A stretch of 64,000 bases of DNA from Ascaphus truei (taxonomy: Eukaryota > Chordata > Amphibia > Anura > Ascaphidae). The DNA lies in NCBI GenBank assembly GCA_036426205.1, contig CM071586.1, positions 10,279,431-10,343,430 on the forward strand, written 5' to 3'. Shown here piece by piece: positions 20,666-31,587 of this stretch. How positions within the stretch are numbered: position 1 is the stretch's first letter; each line of letters begins with the position of its first letter. The notes under the pieces are model-generated. The model saw nothing but the letters and a program-made list of their open reading frames with translations. It did no database searches and was not told the origin of the DNA. The translations under genes were made by a program, and so were the position numbers.

Positions 20666-20706
20666 CACCTACACGTTTCGGACCTCTACAGTCCTTTATC
20701 AAGGTG
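20666..20706 (-). ncRNA. Hammerhead-ribozyme-like motif 5
   Basis: On the minus strand: stem I CACC/GGTG; box TTGATAA (two changes from CTGANGA); an A; stem II GGAC/GTCC with a 7-base loop; GAAA; then CGTG and the triplet GTA. It lies about 725 bp downstream of the PLE stop codon. The core changes suggest an inactive copy. Confidence 0.5.
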
Positions 20707-21431
20707 AATACAACCATAAGTTATGGAGCGTCATTTATACTCACTTAACACGCCTGTAGCCCAATCGCGGAGCATATCCGCATACGTCACGTGGGTCGCG
20801 TGGATGACCTCTGACCCGTGACGTGCGGTCGCGTAGTTACGCTGCATGATGCGTGCCCTGGGGTCGCGCCATGCGCAAAGGGGGTGGGAGAATCACTGCA
20901 CGCGCATGAGCACATGCACCCGATGCTAGTGCCTCCCCTCCATAGAAAAATAGCGCATGACGTCACTCCGTCACGGACATGTGACCAAAAGGTCAAATGC
21001 TAGGCGTAGCTAGGCAACCAAGCCCAATGCGTCCCAAGGTGTGTTAAACAAAACAAACACATCTTTATTAACATGAACAAAAAAATTTTTTTAAAAACAC
21101 TCCTAATGAGGAAAAGCATATTAATGATAAAACCAGTTAAAAAATAAAATAAAAACAATTAGAAGTGACCTATGATAACAGTTTTTCAAGATCCTCATAG
21201 TTGGTTGTATGATATTGTAAGGGTAAAGTGGAGGCACATTGTAATAACAAATTAGTATAATCATATATAAAATGTAAGCTCCACTGCCCAGAGAGATAGT
21301 GAAAAAGGAGACCTTCTTTATAATGTCTCTATAACAGACATACCTTATATACATGCCTAAAGTCTGACAATCTAATATATATTAAGCATATAGCATATTT
21401 GGTCACACACAGAGAATGGTGTTGCGCAAAG

Positions 21432-21527
21432 CTAGGTATCAAACAGAAGAGTACCAATGTCCCAATCTGAGTTTAAACCGTATGGGATACGTGTTTGTAA
21501 AGTAAATATCCAATATAGTTCTCTTGA
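21432..21527 (-). pseudogene. PLE protein C-terminus (GIY-YIG end)
   Basis: About 32 codons read RELYWIFTLQTRIPYGLNSD and then end with TAG at 21432-21434. This is the typical ending of Penelope-like proteins after the GIY-YIG endonuclease. The fragment is too short to be functional. Confidence 0.75.
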
Positions 21528-21530
21528 ATT

Positions 21531-21730
21531 ATGGGTGGATGACTGTCTGGATGGGTGGGTGGGTGACTGCCTGCCTGGGTGACTGCCTGCCTAGGTGACT
21601 GCCTGGATTGGTGACTGACTGGGTGCCTGCCTGCCTGGGTGGGTGGGCGACTGCCTGCCTGGGTGGGTGACTGACTGCCTTGGTTTGTGGGTGACTGACT
21701 GCCTTGGTGGGGATATTTTTTTAAATATTT
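21531..21730 (+). repeat. GGGTGGATGACTG-type minisatellite, copy 1
   Basis: Degenerate repeats of GGGTGACTGCCTGCCT type. A second array at 25213-25405 begins the second copy of the 21531-31862 tandem duplication. Confidence 0.85.
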
Positions 21731-22179
21731 ATTCGGGGGGTGTGGGGGTATTGTCAGTCATGCTGAACCGGCATGCGCTTTCATTATAAAGCCATCACCA
21801 CCGGCGCTGACCCAAATAGACCCGCCCTCCGAGGCATCATTATGGGTCAGCCGCAGATCCATATCCTTATAATCTCACCCAATCTTCTTGTTTACTGATG
21901 CGTGTTACCGAAAAGCCTCACCGTAACGCACCCACAATCCCCCCCCCCTACAAATCTGGTGAGCCCCCCGAATGGGGTCCATATAGCGAATTATTGGCGG
22001 GCACTTCCGTGGCTCTTTCTCCATGATTATCGTGGCCAAAATGGCACACGCCTCTAGCCAATTCCAGAATGTTTGTGGGATAGTGTCCCTGTCCCCGTCC
22101 TTATCTTTGTCCTGTGACCTATCCGACCTCCCCTTAGCGTCCTTATAACCTGGCAACAGCGAGAATATTTCTACGTAAT
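21731..22179 (-). mobile_element. Retroelement gag-like fragment, copy 1
   Basis: The minus frame 21905-22156 reads from PGYKDAKGRSDRSQDKDKDG through FWNWLEACAILA to RYMDPIRGAHQIC, the style of an ORF1/gag of amphibian DIRS-like (tyrosine recombinase) retrotransposons as I remember them. Upstream codons continue to the LTR-B boundary at 22180 (YVEIFSLL). Similarity continues brokenly downstream (DMDLRLTH). The family assignment is tentative. A near-identical copy is at 25644-25910. Confidence 0.45.
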
Positions 22180-22955
22180 TGTCACGGGAGACCAGGTTAT
22201 TTACACCTTTTTACCGGGATCATTCATTGTGCTAAACACGGAAGAGAAATAAAGTGTAATTTATTCGGCATAAATTTGCTTACACACAATGAAACACAAA
22301 ATACAGACACGAAGACACACTTACTTTGGGGCTGGGGTTGAAAACTAGACTCTCCTAGGTGCAGGGATCTCTATAGGAGAGTTTTACAGCGCATGGGAAC
22401 TTTCCCGAGCAGCCAATCGGAGTCGAGCCGGCTAGAAAAGCCAGGTCAGTGGGAAATGTGAAATAGCCACAGGACATACGCATGCTGCCACATACCCCCC
22501 CAGCCATCCCAATGCCACCCGCTGGGACAGGCTCCACCAGGTCTGGCAGAACAAGTGTTATCCCGGAGGACGGCCATGGGTTTGCACGGGCTGCCTGTTT
22601 GGACATCGGTTCCGAATGTTTAAACATATTAAAACTATATTTGAATACACTCTGGGTCTCGGGGAACCCCGTCAGCGATGTGGGACTTTAGGTGAAGGAC
22701 TTGGGGGTACAGGGACCAGACAAGGAAAAATGTCTCTTTATTTCTGCTGCCTTATTCCTCCCTCACACTTTCCCTGTGACTCAGTTTGGACTCAGAGTCT
22801 CCCCCCCCCCCCAACCTTATATACGGTTGGGGCACCCACAAACCCTATACTGTTTGTGGGTCACCTTGGCACTAGCTGGGGTACCCACCTTAACCTAGGA
22901 ATACAGCTACAGGAATACATATGTCTCCCTGTGCCTCATTATCTGTCTGTCTGTC
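22180..22955 (-). mobile_element. LTR-B copy 1
   Basis: Its minus-strand end is CTGGTCTCCCGTGACA. It has AATAAA in CCGAATAAATT near 22261, a TATATAAGG box (plus CCTTATATA near 22814) and the shared CACCTAGGAGAGTCTAG block. Parts resemble LTR-A, so the two are diverged relatives. It sits inside the gag-like frame. The other end is unclear. Confidence 0.65.
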
Positions 22956-23440
22956 TTTCGCGGGAGACCAGGTCTCCTAACACATTTATATTTCAGGGAT
23001 CAGTCACACGGCAAAACCTGGTAAAGGAAACAAACTGATCGGCGCCGCCCCACTGGTGAAATGTAACACAACACCGCCACCCGGTGGAGGATAGGGTCAA
23101 TAGCACCTGAGCAATAAACAGAAGTAAAATAATAAGAGTTATTAGCAACAAATAAAAGAAATAAAAATCTTTAACAACTACTCACCCTCTGAAAAGAAGC
23201 AGCCGGTTTCTTCAGCAGATGTGTTAGGATCGGCCGTCGGTCTGTCGCAGCGCTATACATTACGTGTAGCCATGTGCTTTCAGGAATCTGCTTCTGGGTT
23301 TAACAAGCCATGTATCTGACTTCACACGTACTTAAGGTATTTTACAAAATGCGGGGTAGACTTCAGTGTTTAAATAATAACTACGAACGGTCAGCTTTAT
23401 TAATTAATCAACTCATATATTTATTTATTTCATGTCCGGT
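22956..23440 (-). mobile_element. Second LTR-related fragment and unassigned sequence
   Basis: About 22958-23030 matches the 3' end of an LTR-A-type LTR on the minus strand (GGAGACCTGGTCTCCCGCG). 23031-23440 shows no gene; it repeats at 27275-27628. Confidence 0.5.
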
Positions 23441-23870
23441 CGTATTCAGGGACTGGTTTTGTTCTGTATAATTTTGCAGTTGGCGAATTTAGCGAATCTG
23501 CCAACTGCACTTTCAGCAGCAGCTCCCCTCTCACCCAATAGGAAGGGGACGCCTGATATATTAGTGCAGGTAGTCAGGATCAGAGCCACCCCCTGAGGAA
23601 GTTGGCCCGAGCCAACGAAACGCGTCGAGTGTTACGTCACGATTGTCCAGTGTGCTAGAGGAGGAGAATAATCACTGCCGGACCTGGACAATCGTGACGT
23701 CAGGACCTTCGGGGGGAAACGAGTGCCTTTTCCAGCGGCCGCTGTAGGAGAGGACACGAGGCGAACCGAGGAGGAGAGACGTCCGCCAGAGCCCGATGGT
23801 AAAGGAGGAGAGAAAAACAACCCGCGTCACAAAGATACCTTTTCATGCCCTGATTGGCATTTACAGATGT
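23441..23870 (+). mobile_element. Hammerhead-bearing repeat, family 2 copy 1
   Basis: It begins TCCGGTCGTATTCAGGGACTG and follows the same block order as family 1 at 16006. No ORF. A second copy is at 29776-30220. PLE origin is inferred. Confidence 0.6.
23588..23631 (+). ncRNA. Hammerhead-ribozyme-like motif 2
   Basis: Canonical boxes CTGAGGA (23593-23599) and GAAA (23617-23620), an extra A at 23600, stem II GTTGGC/GCCAAC with a 4-base loop, then CGCG and the triplet GTC. Stem I is weak here. Confidence 0.6.
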
Positions 23871-24132
23871 GAGTGAACATCTATCTGGGACTGGTTTTAT
23901 ATGTGCTTATTGTATTAAAGTGTTTTACTTACTGCACTATCAGTCCCTCTTTCTCCTGTCCCTGCTGAAGAGGCGAATATACCTGCACTTACCCCCATAC
24001 TCATCACCCCACCCACAACCCCCTAACTACGGATGGGCTGCTGTTTATTCATTGAATTGAATTATGTTGTGGTCATTTTGGGGGTTCAATAGGAGCTTGT
24101 TAGGTGTCCAGTGTGTTTTTCATTGAATAAGT
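23871..24132. other. No gene seen
   Basis: Sequence between the hammerhead repeat and LTR-C. About 80 bp of it (24050-24130) is missing from the second copy. Confidence 0.5.
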
Positions 24133-25116
24133 CTGACAATCACACCCTCACCTTGTGTTTACAAGGCAAAACAAGGCAGTTAAATAAAATGAGGTTTATT
24201 TTGGATAAATCCTCGGCAACACACAAGAATACGAAATACAAAAATATACACACTTACAGGGGGTCTGGGGAATGAGATCTACCTTTCCTAGGTGCAGGGA
24301 CCCACTTCAAATGGGTTTCCCCTGTCCGCTTCTCTGCTCCAGGATATCAGAGTGCTGAACACACAGCAGCCACTCTGACATGTATCTCCAGATGGTCACA
24401 GTGCAACTCCATACTCCTTCCCAGAGACGGACCTCTGCAAACTCCACACTCCTTCCCAGTGTCTCTCAGATGGTCCTCTAAGAGAATCTCCACACTCCTT
24501 CCCAGACTGTTTCTCCCTCTGAGGGTAAACTAGTGCTCTGATCAGCAGCACCCCTTATATAGCCCTCAGTGGCTATCTTTTACATGGGACAGGGGCTGCT
24601 GGCCAACCAGAGCACAGATTCAGTTGGTGTCACAAAAGCCAGAGGAGGGCGTGCTAAGGCACTCAAGATCTCCCACTGGCTAGGAGCCTCAGAATCTGGC
24701 CAGTACAATGCTCTTACTCCCAGATCTGATTAGCAGCCTTTCACCTCTCCCCAGGAGTCCTGACACCGAGATGTCCCAACCCCGGTTTTAATAATTTCTA
24801 TGGAACAGTTCAGCTAAATGTGTTACAGAAACTCCCTCCATAGCAATGATAGGAACAGGCACATAACATCATGTACATTTGCAGGGCTGACATGTTAATT
24901 TCATCACCACACATTACCAGGTATCTAAGCTGGCGGGGGGAGGGGAATTGCTAACACAGGAATAAATAGACATAAGGTATAAGACATAAGGACATAAGCC
25001 CAGTAAAAGACAGGGCTTAGAATGACACACAGCCAGCCCACATTCCCTGTACTTTGTTTTAGGGGTAACTAGCTGGAATTTCTCTTTAATGGGTCAGCCA
25101 GCTACCCCTACCATCA
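24133..25116 (-). mobile_element. LTR-C copy 1
   Basis: TG..CA ends (TGACAATC on the left, CCATCA on the right). On the minus strand it has a TATA box in GGGCTATATAAGG (near 24580) and AATAAA in CCAAAATAAACC (near 24195). No ORF. A second copy is at 30413-31587. Confidence 0.6.
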
Positions 25117-25212
25117 CACTCACCCACCCCCTGCAGTATTAGGGACGCTCTTACCCAACCCCTGCAGAATTAGGGACGCTCTCACCCACCCCCTGCAGTA
25201 TTAGGGACGCTC
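25117..25212 (+). repeat. 31-bp minisatellite, 3 units
   Basis: Unit: CTCTCACCCACCCC followed by CTGCAGTATTAGGGACG. The longer array at 31588-31862 closes the second copy of the duplication. Confidence 0.85.
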
Positions 25213-25405
25213 TCATGGATGGGTGGATGACTGCCTGGATGGGTGGGTGGGTGACTGCCTGGATGGGTGGATGACTGACTGCCTGCCTGGGTGACTGCCT
25301 GCCTAGGTGACTGCCTGGATTGGTGACTGACTGGGTGCCTGCTTGCCTGGGTGGGTGCCTGCTTGCCTGGGTTTGTGGGTGACTGACTGCCTTGGTGGGG
25401 ATATT
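25213..25405 (+). repeat. GGGTGGATGACTG-type minisatellite, copy 2
   Basis: Matches 21531-21730 and marks the start of the second duplication copy. Confidence 0.85.
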
Positions 25406-25933
25406 CGGGGGTGTGGGAGTATTTTTTAAATATTTATTCGGGGGGTGTGGGGATATTGTCAGTTGTGCTGAACCTGCATGCGCTTTCATTATAAAGCCAT
25501 CACCCCCCCCCCCCGCTTACCCCCCTCCGAAGACCCTGAGCTTTGCAAACCACCGGCGCTGACCCAAATAGACCCGCCCTCCGAGGCATCATTATGGGTC
25601 AGCCGCAGATCCATATCCTTATAATCTCACCCAATCTTCTTGTTTACTGATGCGTGTTACCGAAAAGCCTCACCGTAACGCACCCACAATCCGCCCCCCC
25701 CCTACAAATCTGGTGAGCCCCCCGAATGGGGTCCATATAGCGAATTATTGGCGGGCACTTCCGTGGCTCTTTCTCCATGATTATCGTGGCCAAAATGGCA
25801 CACGCCTCTAGCCAATTCCAGAATGTTTGTGGGATAGTGTCCCTGTCCCCGTCCTTATCTTTGTCCTGTGACCTATCCGACCTCCCCTTAGCGTCCTTAT
25901 AACCTGGCAACAGCGAGAATATTTCTACGTAAT
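25406..25933 (-). mobile_element. Retroelement gag-like fragment, copy 2
   Basis: The minus frame 25644-25910 is identical to copy 1 over its first 70 or so residues (PGYKDAKG to HQICRGG), then shifts because of a poly-C difference near 25695. Same tentative DIRS-like assignment. Confidence 0.45.
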
Positions 25934-27200
25934 TGTCACGGGAGAACAGGTTATTTACACCTTTTTACCGGGATCATTCATTGTGCAAAACAAGGAAGAG
26001 AAATAAAGTGTCATTTATTCGGCATAAATTCGCTTACACACAATGATACACAAAATACAGACACAAAGACACACTTACTTTGGGTCTGGGGTTGAAAACT
26101 AGACTCTCCTAGGTGCAGGGATCTCTATAGGAGAGTTTTACCCTGACCGGGACTTAGCCCGGAATCTCCTGGAACCCAAATCGGCAGAAAGTCCCACACG
26201 CCCCCGCTACGTTCCCTCCTGAGAACTTGGTCCCTCCTGACCGCGAGTTACTCCCAATCTCCTGGAACTCAAATCGGCATCAAATCCCAGCGCGGCCGCT
26301 ACGTTCGATTCTGGGAACTTAGGCGCAGAAGTCGGGACTTAGTCTCAGGCGGGCAGGATTTTCAGGCTTGAAATCGAAGCCGGTTGCTTTGCTATTACAA
26401 ACAAAGCAACTTTGAAAAGCTCTTTCAGCGCAGACTCAAGGGGAACGCACAATCTGATTGGCTCGCGGCTTCTTATTGTATTCTCTGCTTCATTCATAAA
26501 ATAGAAGCAGAGCGGACAGGCAATCAGCGCATGGGAACTTTCCCAAGCAGCCAATCGGAGTCGAGCCGGCTAGAAAAGCCGGGTCAGTGGGAGATTTGAA
26601 ACAGCTAAGGGGCATACGCAAGCTGCCACATACCCCCCCAGCCTTCCCAATGTCCCCCGCTGGGACAGGCTCCCCCAGGTCTGGCAGAACAAGTGTTATC
26701 CCGGAGGACGGCCATTGATCTCCGGACCTGGTACTCCTCCTTTCCCCGCTGACCAAATGCTGTCCCCACCTCTGGGCTTCCTCTGGCTGCTCTGAACTCC
26801 GATGTCCAGCAGACATACCGGCGCCTATGGGTTTGCATGGGCTGCCTGTGTGGGCATCGGTTCCGAATGTTTAAACATATTAAAACTATATTTGAATACA
26901 CACTGGGTCTCGGGGATCCCCGTCAGCGATGTGGGACTTTAGGGGAAGGTCTTGGGGGTACAGGGAACAGAAAAGAAAAAATGTCTCTTTATTTCTGCTG
27001 CCTTATCCCCCCTCACACTTCCCCTGTGACTCAGTTTGGACTCTGAGTCCCCCTTCCCCCCCGCCTTATATACGGTTGGGGCACCCACAAACCCTATACT
27101 GTTTGTGGGTCACCTTGGCACTAGCTGGGGTACCCCCCTTAACCTAGGGATACAGCTACAGGAATACATATGTATCCCTGTGCCTCATTATCTGTCTGTC
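25934..27200 (-). mobile_element. LTR-B copy 2, longer form
   Basis: Same ends as copy 1, plus about 390 bp (26140-26530) absent from copy 1. That part has CCAAT-type boxes and repeated AATCTCCTGGAAC segments. Copy 1 therefore carries an internal deletion. Confidence 0.65.
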
Positions 27201-27628
27201 TGCCGCGGGAGACCAGGTCTCCCTAACACATTTATATTTCAGGGATCAGTCACACGGCAAAACCAGGGAAAGGAAACAAACTGATCGGCGCCGCCCCACT
27301 GGTGAAATGCAACACAACACCGCCACCCGGTGGTGGATAGGGTCAATAGCACCTGAGCAATCAACAGAAGTAAAATAATAAGAGTTATTAGCAACAAATA
27401 AAATAAATACAAATCTTTAACCACTACTCACCCTCTGAAAAGAAGCAGCCGGTTTCTTCCGCAGATGTGTTAGGATCGGCCGTCGGTCTGTCGCAGCCCT
27501 ATACATTACGTGTAGCCATGTGCTTTCAGGAATCTGCTTCTGGGTTTAACAAGCCATGTATCTGACTTCACACGTACTTAAGATATTTTATAAAATGTGG
27601 GGTAGAATTCAATGTTTAAATAATAACT
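27201..27628. repeat. LTR-related fragment, copy 2
   Basis: Counterpart of 22956-23400. It ends at the ACGAACGGTCA site where the L1-type element inserted. Confidence 0.6.
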
Positions 27629-27639
27629 ACGAACGGTCA

Positions 27640-29731
27640 TTTTTTTTTTTTTTTCAACTTTCTGTTTATTATTTTTCAGGTATAAATCCCCCACCCAACG
27701 GATTCTAACTTCAGGTAAACCTTAGTGTGCCCAACCTACATGTCCCAGGGAGTGCAACGATTTCCGGAACTAACTACCGTATTCTCACCCCCGTCTTGGT
27801 AACAAATTTGGGACCTGTGGTGCTGCTCTCCCCCGTGCCTTCGGACCTCCTCCCCTCCTAATAATATCCCCCCTGTGACCTCCGTTAACTCGTCCTCCCC
27901 CTTTCTTTTGCTTTGTCTAAATGGCCCCCCTCCCCCTCCACTGTGCTCCAGGCCCCCTCTCTTTAAGCCCTCTCCGCACTCGCTTTCGGGCCAACCCTTC
28001 CTTGTGCTACTTCCCTCCATCATCTCTCGGGAGCTGTCCTGGGATGCAGTCTCCTCTCGTCCCCCTCTCTCCTAAGCCGCCGCTCACTGGTGCTTGCTGG
28101 TCTTCATCTTTCCTCCCCGGCAGCGGAGTTCGCGTCCCCCTGCCGGGGAGTGCCGGGACACATCCGGCGCCGCACTTCCGGTGGGCCGTCATCTACGTGG
28201 GACATCCGGGTCTCTGCTGTGCCTCGGGATCTCTTCTGCTGACGCAGCTGCAGCTCATCAGTCGGGGGCCGGACGGGGGTGGAGACGGATGCAACTGGGG
28301 GCGGGCTCGCGCTGCTTACCAGACGGTCCCGTCGAAACTGCTGCCGCCATGACTTCTGCCGCGCTTTCCCTTCTTCATGAGGTAAGTCCTGCATCGCCAT
28401 TTTGTGGGATTTTCGTCTCCACTTTGGGCACTTGGCACAGGGGGACTAATCCACCACGCGGACCCCGCTGGTCCCCATCTGAAGTTCGGGTGGGCCTGCC
28501 ATCAACTCTCTACAAGGGGGGGTACTGACACCAACTTAACAGGCAACTTTTAGAACCATAACTTTAATTTTAGACGGCTTTTAAGCGCAGCTGTTGCTTA
28601 GAGGGTTACTGCGTATCTGCATCCGCCCTGTCCTTATGCCTCTCCGCCGACGTGGGCACTTTTTCCCATTCTGCTGGGCGTGGGGGACGCGCCTCTGGAC
28701 TCCCCGGGCTGGTGACTATAGCGGTGATACCCAGTTTTTTGAGGAAAGCTGTCCCCTCTGCAAGATGTTTGAGGGCGTGGGAGCGGCCGTTCCTCACTAC
28801 CACGAGGGCAAAAGGAAAAGCCCATCTGTATCGGACGTCTTTGTCCCGCAGAACCCTCGTAATAGGCTGCAGAGCCCTCCGTCTCGCCAGCGTTATAGGG
28901 GATAAGTCCTGGAATACCGCCATGGTGATTCCTTCATAGGTCACTGTAGGGGTTGCGTGCGTGATCTTGCAGATCTCCTCTTTCGTTTTGTAGTGATGCA
29001 GCCGGAGGATCACGTCTCTGGGTGGATTATTGGGCATTGGGCGCGATCGCAGGGCGCGATGGCAGCGGTCCATTATCAGTTCAGCCTCTGTTTTGCCTGG
29101 CATTATGGTGCTCATCCACCTATTTAACAGGGCCTCTGGATCTAGGATCTCTTCGGGATCCCCCTTATACGTAAGTTATTGCACCTGTCCCTATTTTCGC
29201 CGTCCTCCTGTCGGTCCTCTAGCCACTCTACTTTCCAGTTCCCCCATCCGTTTGTTAGTTTCCAGACGGCATCTTGAGCTTTCCTCCATTTTCTCCTCGA
29301 GCTCATTAGTGCGCGTGCCTATCTGGAAGATGTCTTTCCGGAGGCTCTCCACTTCCCCTCTGAAGAAAGTCTTTAGACCGGTTAGTAACCGGGCTCTCTT
29401 TTTTGATCATCCCTGACTGCTCCGTCTGCGTCCCCTCCATCTCCGGGGCCGAGTCTGAGTCAGAGACCGCCAGGTTCTCTTCTGGCCTTGCCTTGCTTCC
29501 CCCCGTGAAGTAGGAGCGCACGTCTGTTTTGCGTTTGTTTTTCTGCCTGGTCGTGGCCATGGCCCCTCGTTGTGCGGTATGTTGCTGATCAGCGGAGGTT
29601 CGCAACCTCAGTGCTATGCTTGGGTCTAGGGTAGCCGCGTCGAGAATATCTATTATTAGCTAATTATTGCTGGCGGGTATCGGAGCTTCTGCACTACACC
29701 TACATTACCATACCCGCCGCGCATGCGCCCC
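27640..29731 (-). mobile_element. L1-type element with ORF1 only (HAL1-like), with target duplication
   Basis: The 2,092-bp insertion has a 15-base T run on the plus strand (27640-27654, the poly-A tail on the minus strand). The 11-bp target duplication ACGAACGGTCA lies at 27629-27639 and 29732-29742. The empty site is preserved at about 23385. An L1 ORF1p frame is present, but no reverse transcriptase is seen between it and the tail (about 950 bp). This matches the 'half-L1' layout known from mammals. It could instead be an L1 with ORF2 deleted. Confidence 0.8.
28606..29560 (-). pseudogene. L1 ORF1p-like (RNA-binding chaperone), frameshifted
   Basis: The first part (MATTRQKNKRKTDVRSYF, ATG near 29560) runs to a stop at 29306. 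The second part, 28606-29115, reads PRDVILRLHHYKTKEEI then MAVFQDLSPITLARRRA and FPFALVV, the RRM and C-terminal domain of Transposase_22/L1 ORF1p. Between them lie a predicted coiled coil and two breaks. ORF1p trimers bind L1 RNA. The breaks make this copy inactive. Confidence 0.8.
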
Positions 29732-29742
29732 ACGAACGGTCA

Positions 29743-30412
29743 GTTTTATTAATTAATCAATTAATATATTTATTTATTTCATGTCCGGTCGTATTCAGGG
29801 ACTGGTTTTGTTCTGTATAATTTTGCAGTTGGCGAATTTAGCGAATCTGCCATCTGCACTTTCAGCAGTAGCTCCCCTATCAACCAATAGGAAGGGGACG
29901 CCTGATATATTAGTGCAGGTAGTCAGGATCATAGCCACCCTCTGAGGAAGTTGGCCCCAAGCCAACGAAACGCATCGAGTGTTACGTCACGATTGCCCAG
30001 TGTGCTAGAGGAGGAGAATAATCACTGCCGGACCTGGACAATCGTGACGTCAGGACCTTCGGGGGGAAACGAGTGCCTTTTCCAGCGGCCGCTGTAGGAG
30101 AGGACACAAGGCGAACCGAGGAGGAGAGACGTCCGCCAGAGCCCGACGGTAAAGGAGGAGAGAAAACCAACCCGCGTCACAAAGATACCTTTTCATGCCC
30201 TGATTGGCATTTACAGATGTGAGTAAACATCTAACTGGGACTGGTTTTATATGTGCTTATTGTATTAAAATGTTTTACTTACTGCACTATCAGTCCCACT
30301 TTCTCCTGTCCCTGCTGAAGAAGCAAATATACCTGCACTTACCCCCATACACATCACCCCACCTACAACCACCTAACTACGGATGGGCTGCTGTTTATTC
30401 ATTGAATAAGTC
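29743..30412 (+). mobile_element. Hammerhead-bearing repeat, family 2 copy 2
   Basis: It is nearly identical to 23441-24050, including the purine-rich end and the GTTTTACTTACTGC segment. No ORF. Confidence 0.6.
29938..29982 (+). ncRNA. Hammerhead-ribozyme-like motif 3
   Basis: CTGAGGA (29942-29948), extra A, stem II GTTGGC/GCCAAC, GAAA (29967-29970), then CGC and the triplet ATC. Compared with motif 2 the CGCG palindrome is broken by G to A. Confidence 0.55.
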
Positions 30413-30904
30413 TGACAATCACACCCTCACCTTGTGTTTACAAGGCAAAACAAGGCAGTTAAATAAAATGAGGTTTATTTTGGATAAATCCTCGGCAACA
30501 CACAAGAATACAAAATACAAAAACATACACACTTACAGGGGATCTGGGGAATGAGATCTACCTTTCCTAGGTGCAGGGACCCACTTCAAATGGGTTTCCC
30601 CTGTCCGCTTCTCTGCTCCAGGATATCAGAGTGCTGAACACACAGCAGCCACTCTGATATGTATCTCCAGCTGGTCACAGTCCAACTCCCCACTCCTTCC
30701 CAGAGATGGACCTCTGCAAACTCCACACTCCTTCCCAGTGTCTCTCAGATGGTCCTCTAAGAGAATCTCCACACTCCTTCCCAGAGTGTTTCTCCCTCTG
30801 AGGGTAAACTAGTGCTCTGATCAGCAGCACCCCTTATATAGCCCTCAGTGGCTATCCTTTACATGGGACAGGGGCTGCTGGCCAACCAGAGCACAGATTC
30901 AGTT

Positions 30905-30961
30905 NNNNNNNNNNNNNNNNNNNNNNNNNNNNNNNNNNNNNNNNNNNNNNNNNNNNNNNNN
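30905..30961. other. Assembly gap (57 N)
   Basis: Fifty-seven unknown bases. Frames reported across them are meaningless. Confidence 1.
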
Positions 30962-31051
30962 GGTGCCACCCCACCCCCCCCTCCCCCCCCCCCCCCCCAA
31001 AAAAACACATCATTAAAAATCACCCAAGCTACAAAAACTACATCACCCCAC

Positions 31052-31091
31052 CACAGAGCACTCCCTCCCCGCAGGGAGGGAGTGCTCTGTG
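31052..31091. repeat. Perfect 18-bp hairpin with 4-base loop
   Basis: Arm 31052-31069 (CACAGAGCACTCCCTCCC) pairs with 31074-31091 around CGCA. It lies in sequence absent from the sister copy of the duplication. Confidence 0.85.
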
Positions 31092-31587
31092 TGAGGAGCG
31101 TGGAGAACGCCGATTCCTGACAAAAAGCCAGAGGAGGGCGTGCTAAGGCACTCAAGACCTCCCACTGGCTAGGAGCCTCAGAGCCTGAGCAGTACAAAGC
31201 TCTTACTCCCAGATCTGATCTGCAGCCTTTCACCTCTCCCCAGGAGTCCTGACACCGAGCTGTCCCAAACCCGGTTTTAATCATTTCTATGGAACAGTTC
31301 AGCTAAATGTGTTACAGAAACTCCCTACATAGAAATGATAGGAACAGGCACATAACATCATGTACATTTGCAGGGCTGAAATGATAATTTCATCACCACA
31401 CAATACCAGGTATCTAAGCTGGCGGGGGGAGGGGAATTGCTAACACAGGAATAAATAGACATAAGGTATTTATGTAAAAGACGAGGCTTAGAATTACACA
31501 CAGCTAGCCCACATTCCCTGTACTTTGTTTTAGGGGTAACTAGCTGGAATTTCTCTTTAATGGGTCAGCCAGCTACCCCTACCGTCA

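Larger units (their letters stand above)
20239..21530 (-). mobile_element. Penelope-like element, 3' part (copy 1)
   Basis: The right edge encodes the C-terminus of a PLE protein. The left part is 3' UTR or terminal repeat with a hammerhead-like motif in the same orientation. It interrupts the duplicated flank (matching 50450) at about 20238. The 5' part of the element is lost at the GGGTGGATGACTG minisatellite. Confidence 0.75.
30413..31587 (-). mobile_element. LTR-C copy 2 with an insert and assembly gap
   Basis: It matches 24133-25116 except for an insert at about 30905-31124, which holds the N gap, a poly-C tract and an 18-bp hairpin. Confidence 0.6.

Noticed and set aside
21531..21730. 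CRISPR-like array
   Set aside because: Tandem repeats without unique spacers in a eukaryotic context; an ordinary minisatellite. The same holds for the other arrays.
27736..28023. 95-codon minus frame in the 3' part of the ORF1-only L1 element, as ORF2
   Set aside because: It shows no RT or endonuclease motifs and is Gly/Arg-rich; I treat it as 3' UTR.
31052..31091. Hairpin as a bacterial-type terminator or a miRNA precursor
   Set aside because: The context is vertebrate, the stem is only 18 bp, and there is no supporting evidence.
30848..31284. Frames crossing the N gap
   Set aside because: They run through unknown bases and cannot be interpreted.
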